Source of the DNA: Nitrosomonas sp. PY1
Lineage (GTDB): Bacteria; Pseudomonadota; Gammaproteobacteria; Burkholderiales; Nitrosomonadaceae
NCBI RefSeq assembly: GCF_022836435.1
Contig: NZ_BQXC01000001.1
Span: 2,492,121 to 2,556,120, forward strand
DNA: 64,000 nucleotides
Direction of reading: 5' to 3'
The notes under the pieces were generated by a model. The model was not told the origin of the DNA. It searched no databases and saw only the letters and a program-made list of their open reading frames with translations. Positions 18,259 to 27,092 of the stretch are shown in pieces (position 1 is the first letter of the stretch; every line of letters starts with the position of its first letter). Both the position numbers and the translations under genes were made by a program.

Positions 18259-19469
18259 ATGGCTTTTCCTAATATTTTTTCATATTCCGATTCGACCAGG
18301 TCAGCGATAACATCGTAAGTCCTGTTCTTCCTAACCCAATCGGGGCCTTTTGCTGCCATATTCTTTGCTCGTTCTGGATCCTCTAGAAAATAAAATGCTG
18401 CATCAGCAAAAGCTTTTTCATCCCACTCGACACAATGGCCTACGCCGCTATCCTCCATAACTTGGCATTGCTCCGGCAGCTCATTGGCGACAATGCATTT
18501 ACCCATTGCCATGTATTCGATCAATTTAGTAGGTGATGCGGGAAGAAAAACTGGAGAAGGATAGATAGGAGAAAAACAAATATCGGCTTGCTTAACCAAT
18601 TTCCAAGCTTCATCCATCGGTAGAAATCCAGTGATCGTGACATCCGATATCAATCCCAGTCGAATTGCTTCTTCCTCTACAGCCTGTGAGTCACTTGGCA
18701 TTTGTCCATCACCGACATACAACAAACGCGCCCCAGGGTAGCGTGATTTTACCCTATGCAATACACGAACCAAGATTTCCGATTTACGCATCTTCATAAT
18801 CAATCCAAGATGAAGGAGCAATGGAGCTCGCGTATTCGGTGCGATAGCATCATAAGCTTGCCCCACCTGATCGATACGGATACCCATAGGCACCGGAGTC
18901 ATCTTGGACAAACGAATACCTTGCTTTGCAACATCTTCTTTCATACGCTGGCTTTGAACAAAGATATGGTCCGCGCTTGGCAAAATGATTTTATAGAGTA
19001 AATTACGAATCAAATGACCTTTTAGCCAAACCAGATGACGATAGGGTACCAGTCGATTCTTTGCTTGATACAATTTTGATTCGGCAAAAGGATAGGACAT
19101 CCAATACACAAAACGTGCACCGGTTAGTCGTGCCGCAAGCCAAGCAATTAAGCTAGCAAAAAACTTATCACGTACTTGAATAACATCGTAACGCCCTAGG
19201 ATTGCTAAAGGTAGAATCATCAAGTCACCCAGCATACCGAGAAAATTGTTGATGATCCTATGAATCAGTTTCTTGCCTCTACTATGTGGCGTAAGATACA
19301 CGGTATTTCCCAACCATTGAGTGGGAGAAGCTTGGTTCGTCGCATCTGAACCCCGCTGCATCAACCATTCAATCTGATGTCCGCGAGCAGGCATTTGTTT
19401 AGCAAATAAATCGACCACATCGGCACGAAAGGGCGGAAAGCGATCTTCTACAATATACAACAGCTTCAT
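18246..19469 (-). CDS. Glycosyltransferase family 4
   Basis: 407 residues from ATG 19469 (MKLLYIVEDRFPPFR), chosen because AAGGA lies 9 bases upstream; a longer in-frame start at 19511 adds 14 residues. The C-terminal donor domain has LLHLGLIMKMRKSEILVRVL, YVGDGQMPSD and a PASPTKLIEYMAMGKCIVA segment with the acidic residue of the E-x7-E motif. It is the first gene of the polysaccharide block. Confidence 0.9.
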   Translation of the reverse strand: MKLLYIVEDRFPPFRADVVDLFAKQMPARGHQIEWLMQRGSDATNQASPTQWLGNTVYLTPHSRGKKLIHRIINNFLGMLGDLMILPLAILGRYDVIQVRDKFFASLIAWLAARLTGARFVYWMSYPFAESKLYQAKNRLVPYRHLVWLKGHLIRNLLYKIILPSADHIFVQSQRMKEDVAKQGIRLSKMTPVPMGIRIDQVGQAYDAIAPNTRAPLLLHLGLIMKMRKSEILVRVLHRVKSRYPGARLLYVGDGQMPSDSQAVEEEAIRLGLISDVTITGFLPMDEAWKLVKQADICFSPIYPSPVFLPASPTKLIEYMAMGKCIVANELPEQCQVMEDSGVGHCVEWDEKAFADAAFYFLEDPERAKNMAAKGPDWVRKNRTYDVIADLVESEYEKILGKAICPT

Positions 19470-19826
19470 AATTTGTCCTTCGTAGATTGGTAATCGAAAT
19501 GAGAAATGCACATCACTTCATTCCAAGCTGAAAGTATCCATAGCGATTACGGATGAAATCAGGTGCTCCAATTCAATTTTTAGATTTGCCATTGTCGCAT
19601 CTGCTCTTGATTCTATTATCGTCAATATATTGTGGAGTATTAAAATTATCATAAAAAGATCTTTTGAAATTAATTGTAATCGGGCAAAAGAGGGGCTATT
19701 TCCATCTAAAACTTCAGTACAAATTATTTCCAGCAAGCACTCGATTTTTTAAGGAAATTCGCAAAGATAAACAAAGACCCGTTAGATGACGATCGCATTT
19801 ACAAACTACCCAACACTTACCCGACA
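19470..19826. other. Intergenic region upstream of the polysaccharide block
   Basis: 357 bases between the GT4 start and the stop of the sugar kinase. A 72-codon open frame at 19518-19736 (minus) has no recognisable domain or good ribosome site and is probably not a gene. The promoter of the polysaccharide block should lie here, but none is clear. Confidence 0.5.
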
Positions 19827-21251
19827 TTATTTTTTAGTTTCTTCGAGCAATAGACCATCTAACCATTCTTTCCAGGCAAGAAATTTTTTATTCAGCTTAT
19901 CGCTTTTTTGAATTATAGAAATTCGACTGGCTTCCTGAAAACAGTGAACTTTATCATTAGTTGCAAGTAAGGCAGTACCTTGCAAACTCGCTTCTTTCTG
20001 CTGCAAACAATAAATAGGTAGCGGCACACATTGACCAATGCCGTACTGCAAGCAAGGTAGTGCTGATAACCCTCCTGATAAATAAATTACCGCTAGCGGT
20101 AATTGACTATGAAAGTCCTCAATGATACGTGCAATCCGAAAACAAATAGCCTCAAGTAACAACACAACAATTTGTTGTTGCGTCAATAACGAAATCGATT
20201 GCGAAAAATACAAACCATAGTCTTGACGAAAATATGGTGCACCTAGTCCGCTTGGCTCCGCAAGACAAAAAATATCATTATCTGCCATCTCTTCGATTAC
20301 ACAATCTTCAATCGAATAAGGCGCCAATACGGCGGCAATTGAATTCAGTGTACCCTCGATCGCGAAACAGGGCAGTTTACCAACTGGCTGATAAACCAGC
20401 GTATGTAGATAGCCATTCGATACCGATGATTCTTGCGGAAAGGTTCGGATCACAAAGCCGCCAGTACCAAGATTGACTAAAGCTCGGGTCGATGCATCAG
20501 CTAAGTTCGCGTCGACGCTGGCCAGATAAGCTGCGGATTGATCTGCCACACTTGCCATAAGCGTCAAGCCAAATGACTCAAGCATGACATTAAGCCCGGT
20601 AGAAGATCGAATGTCTGGTAGAATTTCTAAAGGAATTTCAAATAATTCACACAGACTCCGCGACCATTGCTGTTGATGAATATCCATCAACAAAGTACGT
20701 GCAGCCATAGAAGCATCAACCCAATAATGTTGCCCGCGAGTCCAACGCCAAATAAGAAAAGTATCAAGCGTACCAACCAACCATTGCTTTTGTATCAGCT
20801 TATCACGCCATGACGGATTTTCTCTTAATAAAATATTAAGCTTAGGAGCAAAATAGTACGGCGTTAACCGTAGTCCAGCCAAACGTTGAATCAACTCGGT
20901 CGATGCATACAGGCGATTACAACATTCACGGCCACGAGTATCTTGCCATGAAATCAAAGGAATGACAGGATCGCCACTACTTTTTTCCCAGATCAGAAAA
21001 GAAGAACGTTGACTACATAAACCTAATGGTGGCTTTTGATGAGTATGGTTAAGACACTGCTTTAGAACTTGTTCGGCAGTCGCTAAATAAGCCAATCCAT
21101 CGCTCTCATAATACCCATTATGATGGCTAATAGCAGGCGCGTCCTGCCGGATAACATGACACAAATTTCCATCAGTATCCATCAAGGTGGCTTTAATAGA
21201 AGTCGTACCTAAATCAAGCGCAATTGCTGAAATATCAGGGTTACGCATCAT
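19827..21251 (-). CDS. FGGY-family carbohydrate kinase (glycerol kinase-like)
   Basis: 474 residues. The N-terminal phosphate loop ALDLGTTSIKATLMD, the SWQDTRG segment, the catalytic-base region VADQSAAYL and ALVNLGTGGFV are the FGGY pattern. It overlaps the end of glpD by 11 bases, so glycerol is the likely substrate, giving glycerol-3-phosphate for the dehydrogenase. Similarity to canonical GlpK is only moderate by eye, so another polyol or sugar remains possible. Start: tandem ATGs at 21251 and 21248. Confidence 0.82.
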   Translation of the reverse strand: MMRNPDISAIALDLGTTSIKATLMDTDGNLCHVIRQDAPAISHHNGYYESDGLAYLATAEQVLKQCLNHTHQKPPLGLCSQRSSFLIWEKSSGDPVIPLISWQDTRGRECCNRLYASTELIQRLAGLRLTPYYFAPKLNILLRENPSWRDKLIQKQWLVGTLDTFLIWRWTRGQHYWVDASMAARTLLMDIHQQQWSRSLCELFEIPLEILPDIRSSTGLNVMLESFGLTLMASVADQSAAYLASVDANLADASTRALVNLGTGGFVIRTFPQESSVSNGYLHTLVYQPVGKLPCFAIEGTLNSIAAVLAPYSIEDCVIEEMADNDIFCLAEPSGLGAPYFRQDYGLYFSQSISLLTQQQIVVLLLEAICFRIARIIEDFHSQLPLAVIYLSGGLSALPCLQYGIGQCVPLPIYCLQQKEASLQGTALLATNDKVHCFQEASRISIIQKSDKLNKKFLAWKEWLDGLLLEETKK

Positions 21252-22827
21252 TACTACAACGATTAACTTCTTGTGTCACTCTGACAACATCCCAATTCAA
21301 AGTTTCGGCTACATGTTGTGCAATGTGCCGCAGTTGTTCTTTGCGGAGTTTGGCAAGAATCAACAAAGGCATGCGACGGCGTAACAAATCATCCAAATGG
21401 ATTACCATTTCGGATTCAGCACAATGGAGCAAATCCGCATAAATAAAAGGAAGCGATCGAATAATGCGTTGTGCAAGTTGTGGCTGCATCTCAATACGAT
21501 GCAAAATTTCACTCGCTTGCGTGCCATGTCGCCGTAAAAGCCAGCGTATGCTTTCATCATCAATTCCCAGCGTTGAAGCATGGACTTGCATCTGCTCCCA
21601 CCAAACTGGAAAGGCATTGCTCGGCGCCCACGGAAACAACTTCCGCGTTGCACAGGGCCGAAACTTTCCAAGTTGGGTACAAACTTTATCAACAATAGTA
21701 GTGGAATCTTGCCTAGCAGAGGTAATCTTGCCCCCGATAGAATAATGAATATCATCAGTTTGGGATTTTAATTCCCAATCGCGACTAGCAGAAGAGGGAG
21801 AACCCTGTAAATCCGATTGACCTTCTCGTTTAAAAACACGAACACCTACGAAATGACCGACAATGTCCTGCTCATTCCAAGGAACCTGCAAATAATTATT
21901 TACTGCATCAAGTAGATAACGGATATCGCTCGGTTCAACCTTTACATTGGCAACATCACCCTGGAACTCAGTGTCAGTGGTGCCCAGTAAAGTCATACCA
22001 TACCACGGAATCAGGAAAAACACCCGCCCATCCGACCGTGCCGTCAAAAGCAATGCTTTATCGCCCGGAATAGCCGGCATGATTAAATGGATGCCTTTTG
22101 CGAGTAAGCACAATTGTTGACTGTATTGATCATTAACGAGCCATTGCCCAGTAGTAAAAACAATTTGCTTAAAATAAATTGTTTGTTGTTTCGTGGTCAC
22201 TTGATCTTCAATCAATGCAGCATTGAGATTCTCTCTCCTTGCAAGGAATTGAATAAATTGACAGTAATTGACACAGCACGCACCGGCATCGAGAGCGCCA
22301 GCGATAAGCTCTAAAACTAGACGAGCATCATCAGTTTGCGCATCGGAATAAATGAAACTTCCTTTAAGCTCGTTCTCATGAAGATAAGGAAAATACGCCA
22401 TCAATGACTCTGCATCCAAGTACCGGTGGTGTGTCTTTGAACGCGTTTTTCCAGCCAACCAGTCGTACAACATCAAACCGATTTTCAACTTAAATCGATT
22501 CAAGTAATGATGGCGCTGGTATGCATATAACGGTATGCCAAATTGCAATGGCCAGACACGATGAGGCGCGATTTGTAACAACAACTCACGTTCTTTGAGT
22601 GATTTGCTGACGAGCTTGAAATCATAGTTTTCTAAATAGCGCAAACCACCATGAATCAGTTTACTGGATGCCGATGAAGTAGCGCTGGCCCAGTCATTTT
22701 GTTCAATAATTGCGACTTTGAGTCCGCGCAGCGCTGCATCATAAGCAGTCCACGCACCATAGATCCCGCCACCACATACCAACAAATCGAAAGATTGACC
22801 AGAAAGTGCGGCGAAATCTCTTTTCAT
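21241..22827 (-). CDS. glpD: Aerobic glycerol-3-phosphate dehydrogenase
   Basis: 528 residues. It has the FAD Rossmann motif LLVCGGGIYGAWTAYDAALRG, then EQNDWASATSSASSKLIHGGLRYLE, the diagnostic GlpD segment; WYGMTLLGTTDTE and SIGGKITSARQDS are further family blocks. It oxidises glycerol-3-phosphate to dihydroxyacetone phosphate at the inner membrane and passes electrons to quinone. It overlaps the phosphodiesterase gene upstream by 4 bases and the kinase downstream by 11 bases, making a tight operon. Confidence 0.93.
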   Translation of the reverse strand: MKRDFAALSGQSFDLLVCGGGIYGAWTAYDAALRGLKVAIIEQNDWASATSSASSKLIHGGLRYLENYDFKLVSKSLKERELLLQIAPHRVWPLQFGIPLYAYQRHHYLNRFKLKIGLMLYDWLAGKTRSKTHHRYLDAESLMAYFPYLHENELKGSFIYSDAQTDDARLVLELIAGALDAGACCVNYCQFIQFLARRENLNAALIEDQVTTKQQTIYFKQIVFTTGQWLVNDQYSQQLCLLAKGIHLIMPAIPGDKALLLTARSDGRVFFLIPWYGMTLLGTTDTEFQGDVANVKVEPSDIRYLLDAVNNYLQVPWNEQDIVGHFVGVRVFKREGQSDLQGSPSSASRDWELKSQTDDIHYSIGGKITSARQDSTTIVDKVCTQLGKFRPCATRKLFPWAPSNAFPVWWEQMQVHASTLGIDDESIRWLLRRHGTQASEILHRIEMQPQLAQRIIRSLPFIYADLLHCAESEMVIHLDDLLRRRMPLLILAKLRKEQLRHIAQHVAETLNWDVVRVTQEVNRCSNDA

Positions 22828-23558
22828 TGGTCGCGAATGACAAGTGCTTTCTGCGGAAAATCACTGATGAGAATATCTACCCCCAATTGCAATGCCTTAT
22901 TAATTTGTATCTCACTATTACAGGTATAAACACCGATACATTTGTGATGATTGCGTAACAAATCAACAATTTCCTGTTCAATGATATCAATTGGCAAACA
23001 AAATCCATGCAAAAAAGGATGATCCGCGTTAATTGTATGCACATCGGTAATCGATTGATCATCATCAACATTATAAATCAGTGGAAAATCAGGCCGATAA
23101 TCGTGTGCATCAACAAGACTTGCTAAATTAAATGACGACACGATAATCCGATGATCTGGATTTTTTCCAATCATATCCAGTGTCTGATACATTTTTAGTT
23201 GATGGCGAGAGCGAGATTCCCAATCACGATTCTTAATTTCAACCAATAATCGACAGCGTGTTCGGTAAGCGGTCAAGAAATCTTCCAATGCCATTGGATT
23301 TTGGTTTTCATCAGGAAGTGCGCGTGACATCAGTTCCTTCAGTTGGAGATAATCAAAATCATCGATATGTTTATCGTTAAGTCCAATTTTATCGAGATAA
23401 CGATCATGCCATAGCACCGCGATTTCGTCTCGGGTTAACTGAACATCCGTTTCAATCCCATCAATCGAATAGGTCAGCGCTTTATCAAAAGCGCCTCGAG
23501 TATTTTCCAATGCTTCGGAATTTGCGCCACGGTGTGCATAAACCAAAACCTTATTCAT
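22824..23558 (-). CDS. ugpQ: Glycerophosphodiester phosphodiesterase
   Basis: 244 residues. AHRGANSEALENT (catalytic His-Arg), DGIETDVQLTRDEIAVLWHD and LVEIK are GDPD-family motifs. No signal peptide is seen, so it is the cytosolic UgpQ type. It hydrolyses glycerophosphodiesters from phospholipid turnover to glycerol-3-phosphate, feeding GlpD encoded directly downstream (4-base overlap). The symbol rests on type rather than close identity. Confidence 0.9.
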   Translation of the reverse strand: MNKVLVYAHRGANSEALENTRGAFDKALTYSIDGIETDVQLTRDEIAVLWHDRYLDKIGLNDKHIDDFDYLQLKELMSRALPDENQNPMALEDFLTAYRTRCRLLVEIKNRDWESRSRHQLKMYQTLDMIGKNPDHRIIVSSFNLASLVDAHDYRPDFPLIYNVDDDQSITDVHTINADHPFLHGFCLPIDIIEQEIVDLLRNHHKCIGVYTCNSEIQINKALQLGVDILISDFPQKALVIRDQ

Positions 23559-23625
23559 TATAACCTTTCATAGCTGTTAAATCTTTCAACACTACTGCAA
23601 CCATAAGACTGATCGAACCAAGTCA

Positions 23626-24777
23626 CTACTTAGATTTCGACTTTAACAACTCAACAATAGCGGGATCTTTGGCGATCTCAGCAGCAGTTTTACCTTTCTT
23701 ACTTTTGAGGCTGGTATTTGCTCCTTTCTGCAGCAGAACTTTTACTGCATCCGCATGGTCGTGCAATCCTGCCCACATTAAAGCCGTTACACCGTCATCA
23801 TTTTGCAGATCAATTTTTGCGCCACTTTCAAGTAATACTTCAATGACGCTAGTGTGTCCGTTTTGTGCCGCCAGTATCAACGGCGTAAATCCATTGGATG
23901 CTTTGTGATCGACTTTTGCGCCATGCTTAATGAGCATTCTAACCATCTCGGTATTGCCGATCAATGCCGCAATCGTCAATGCGGTTGCATTATTCTTATC
24001 CGGCTGATCAACTTTCGCACCTTTTGTCAACAAAGTGCGAACGATTTCAACATGATTATTTTGTGCGGCAATGTACAGAGGTGTAGTGTCATTAATAGCA
24101 AGTAAATCAAACGCTGCATTTTTGGCCAATAGTATATCGACAATATCTTTATGCCCATTTCTCGCCGCCATATACAACGCAGTAGTATTATCTACAGCAC
24201 GATGATCAACTTGAGCGCCTTTGGCTAGAAGCTTTTCAACAATAGCGCTTCGCCCTTCCAGCGCAGCAATAGTGAGTGCCGTAATCTGATCTTTGGTTTG
24301 CAAGTGAATATCGGCTCCTTTAGCAATTAGAGCATCCGCTATACTTTCGTGGTCTTTTTGAATGGCCAACATCAATGCAGTGATGCCTTCGGTAGTTTGT
24401 GCGTTGATTTCCGCACCTTTGGCTAATAAAGCTTTAACAATCTCCATATACCCATTCTTAGCTGCGAGCATCAATGCCGTAGTATCTCCGGCATTCTTCA
24501 AATTCACATCAGCATTCTTTTCCAGCAACATCGTCACAATGTCGCTACGGCCATATTGCGCAGCAATCATCAATGCACTAAATTTTTTCTCGTTTTGAAA
24601 ATTGATATTGGCACCCTCATCTATTAATTCTTTGACGATTTTTGTATCACCCGAAAAAACCGCCTTGAGTAATTCCTCATCATTGCCTTCTGCCGAAACA
24701 TTGACCGCGAACAAAAAAGTAAATACCGCAATGGCAAGAGCAGGCATGAAATGAGTCAGTTTCTTTGTAAAATTCAT
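23626..24777 (-). CDS. Exported ankyrin-repeat protein
   Basis: 383 residues. A signal peptide (hydrophobic ALAIAVFTFLFAV, ending VSA) precedes about ten 33-residue ankyrin repeats that fill the rest (for example TTALMLAAKNGYMEIVKALLAKGA), with a short capping repeat at the end. It is expected in the periplasm as a protein-binding scaffold. No enzymatic domain is attached. It lies divergent from pgeF; the partner is unknown. Confidence 0.92.
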   Translation of the reverse strand: MNFTKKLTHFMPALAIAVFTFLFAVNVSAEGNDEELLKAVFSGDTKIVKELIDEGANINFQNEKKFSALMIAAQYGRSDIVTMLLEKNADVNLKNAGDTTALMLAAKNGYMEIVKALLAKGAEINAQTTEGITALMLAIQKDHESIADALIAKGADIHLQTKDQITALTIAALEGRSAIVEKLLAKGAQVDHRAVDNTTALYMAARNGHKDIVDILLAKNAAFDLLAINDTTPLYIAAQNNHVEIVRTLLTKGAKVDQPDKNNATALTIAALIGNTEMVRMLIKHGAKVDHKASNGFTPLILAAQNGHTSVIEVLLESGAKIDLQNDDGVTALMWAGLHDHADAVKVLLQKGANTSLKSKKGKTAAEIAKDPAIVELLKSKSK

Positions 24778-24963
24778 TGATTACACCTATGTGAAATATT
24801 TTTATTATTTGTTATGGAAATCGAATTTGTTCGTGTTACAGTGTGTTCAAAGAGGTATTTTACCTGAGAACAATAAACATCACTCGGTTGAAATGATTGA
24901 TTTTTAACGTCACTCGCTCTGAATTTTCTCCATATCTTATTAATGTAATTAGGTTTACATAGC

Positions 24964-25710
24964 ATGACAAACGACTGGATTGTTCCCAATTGGCCGGCAC
25001 CAGACCATGTCAAAGCATTATTCACCACGCGCCAAGGCGGTTTCAGCAGCGGCAATAATCAGCAATATGCGTCGCTCAATTTAGCAACGCACGTAAACGA
25101 CAACTTACCGCATGTTGAACAAAACCGTGCTCAGTTACGGCGCTTTTTACCGAGCGAACCAAAGTGGTTAGAACAAGTGCATGGCATATCTTCGATTTGG
25201 GTCGATGAAAAAACTACGTCAATAATACCAGCGGATGCTGCGATGACAAAACAACGCGGTATTGTCTGTGCGGTCATGGTGGCAGATTGCTTGCCAATTC
25301 TGTTGTGTAACCGAACTGGCACTGTAGTAGCGGTAATTCATGCTGGTTGGCGGGGGCTCGCTGGAGGAATTATTGAAAAAACGGTAACCGAAATGGCAGT
25401 AAATCCTGATGATTTAATAGCGTGGCTTGGTCCCGCGATTGGACCGGATCACTTTGAAGTGGGTACTGAAGTTTATGACGCATTTGTTCAGCAAGACAAA
25501 CAGGCTGTACAAGCTTTTGTACTAACCGATGATGTTAGAAAGAAATGGTTGGCTGATATTTTTTTGTTAGCACGACAACGCTTATTACGTGCTGGTATCA
25601 TGCAGGTTGACGGTGGAGGGGTTTGCACATATTGTGACTCTGCACGATTTTTTTCTTATCGCCGTGATAGTGAAACAGGACGCATGGCAGCGTTAATTTG
25701 GTTGAAGTAG
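24964..25710 (+). CDS. pgeF: Peptidoglycan editing factor PgeF (YfiH, laccase-domain)
   Basis: 248 residues. The three metal/active-site residues of the family are H73 (EQVHG), C109 (ADCLP) and H126 (HAGWRG). PgeF proteins are cytosolic and remove wrongly built UDP-MurNAc-L-Ser species; older annotations call them polyphenol oxidase. The gene is divergent from the ankyrin gene. Confidence 0.92.
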   Translation: MTNDWIVPNWPAPDHVKALFTTRQGGFSSGNNQQYASLNLATHVNDNLPHVEQNRAQLRRFLPSEPKWLEQVHGISSIWVDEKTTSIIPADAAMTKQRGIVCAVMVADCLPILLCNRTGTVVAVIHAGWRGLAGGIIEKTVTEMAVNPDDLIAWLGPAIGPDHFEVGTEVYDAFVQQDKQAVQAFVLTDDVRKKWLADIFLLARQRLLRAGIMQVDGGGVCTYCDSARFFSYRRDSETGRMAALIWLK

Positions 25711-25797
25711 CTAGATCTTAAAGTATTTTTCTACTTCAATCCTCAACATATGGACTGGCAACAGGTATAATCGCGCCTTTTATCCAAAGTTCTATCA

Positions 25798-26595
25798 ATG
25801 TCGACACTAGCCTGGATTATCACTGTCAGCTTATTAGGCGGCGTGTTGAGTTTGTTGTTCGCAGCCATACTAGCGTTTAACGCACGAATATCCTGGCTAT
25901 CTATTTTAGTATCCTATGCCATCGGTGCTTTACTAGGTGCCGCATTCCTTAACACACTGCCCGAAGCATTTGAGCATGCGGAAAATCCGATGCAAGTAAC
26001 AATGATGGTGTTGATCGGCATTCTGGTTTTTTTTATCTTGGAAAAATTAGTATTGTGGCGTCATTGCCATCTTGAAGATTGCGAGGTGCACGATTTACCG
26101 CGCGAGCACTCATCTGCGGCACATCATAATGATCACGATCACGGACGTAGTGGCATGATGGTGATTGTTGGAGATACCTTTCATAATTTTGTCGATGGCA
26201 TTCTGATTGCAGCAGCTTTTATGGTCGATGTACAACTTGGAATCGTAACTTCAATCGCCATAATCGCGCATGAGATTCCGCAAGAAGCCGGAGATTTCAT
26301 TATTTTGCTGAATTCAGGCTACACTCGTCGTCAGGCTTTTCTATTAAACTTATTTTCAACATTCGCCACAGTTGTGGGAGGAACGCTCGCCTATTTTATG
26401 CTACACCATATGAATCACTTGGTGCAGCCACTACTGGCTTTTGCTTCCGCCAGTATGATTTATGTTGCGATGTCCGATTTGATCCCGGGATTGCATCGGC
26501 GACCAGAAATTCGCGCAACCATACAGCAAGTCATCTTGATTTTATTAGGAATTGCCTCGATTTGGTTAATGGGAAACTTTTTTCCTCACGATTGA
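25798..26595 (+). CDS. ZIP-family metal transporter
   Basis: 265 residues with about eight membrane helices. The helix IV and V metal motifs are present: GDTFHNFVDG and AHEIPQEAGDF. Between helices III and IV is a His-rich cytosolic loop (HHNDHDHG). It should import zinc or a related divalent cation. It stands 87 bases after pgeF. Confidence 0.93.
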   Translation: MSTLAWIITVSLLGGVLSLLFAAILAFNARISWLSILVSYAIGALLGAAFLNTLPEAFEHAENPMQVTMMVLIGILVFFILEKLVLWRHCHLEDCEVHDLPREHSSAAHHNDHDHGRSGMMVIVGDTFHNFVDGILIAAAFMVDVQLGIVTSIAIIAHEIPQEAGDFIILLNSGYTRRQAFLLNLFSTFATVVGGTLAYFMLHHMNHLVQPLLAFASASMIYVAMSDLIPGLHRRPEIRATIQQVILILLGIASIWLMGNFFPHD

Positions 26596-26633
26596 ACGCA
26601 TAAGATTTTATTTTGATAGGTATTTACAAATTT

Positions 26634-27080
26634 ATGAAAGCTATGTTGTTAAGAAAACTAATAGTATTTTGGATGATATTTGCCTTCATGTCGTCACATG
26701 TCTATGCAGAAGAAGCCAATAACATACTGGAACAAGTTGAAGGAAGCGCACGCACCTGGCTAACGTTGATCGATAACGAAAAGTATGCGGACGGTTGGCA
26801 GCAAGCATCACCTTTATTGCAGAAAAAAACTCCGCAACAAGAGTGGATCAAAACAGTGATTGAGCTGCGCAAATCACGCGGAACTCTTACTGCGCGCTAT
26901 ATTGCCACGGCAAATTCTGCAAAATCGCTTTCCGATTTTCCAGACGGAGACTATGTTGTATTGCAGTTTTATAGTACTTTTTCAGAGAAGGGGCTTGCTC
27001 TTGAAATCATTACATTAGCCAAGTCAAATAACACAAGCGATAGCGAAGACTGGAAAATCGTAGAATATTCGATGCGTTAA
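26634..27080 (+). CDS. DUF4019 periplasmic protein
   Basis: 148 residues from ATG 26634; an upstream TTG at 26613 is less likely. A signal peptide (IVFWMIFAFMSSHVYA) precedes a DUF4019 domain (ARTWLTLIDNEKYADGWQQASPLLQ; YVVLQFYSTFSEK). No function is established for the family. It ends 12 bases from the stop of the converging glycosyltransferase gene. Confidence 0.85.
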   Translation: MKAMLLRKLIVFWMIFAFMSSHVYAEEANNILEQVEGSARTWLTLIDNEKYADGWQQASPLLQKKTPQQEWIKTVIELRKSRGTLTARYIATANSAKSLSDFPDGDYVVLQFYSTFSEKGLALEIITLAKSNNTSDSEDWKIVEYSMR

Positions 27081-27092
27081 TCAGGTCTGGAA

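Noticed and set aside
19518-19736. 72-codon open frame on the minus strand
   Set aside because: No domain, no good ribosome site, and an odd composition between two clear operons; probably chance.
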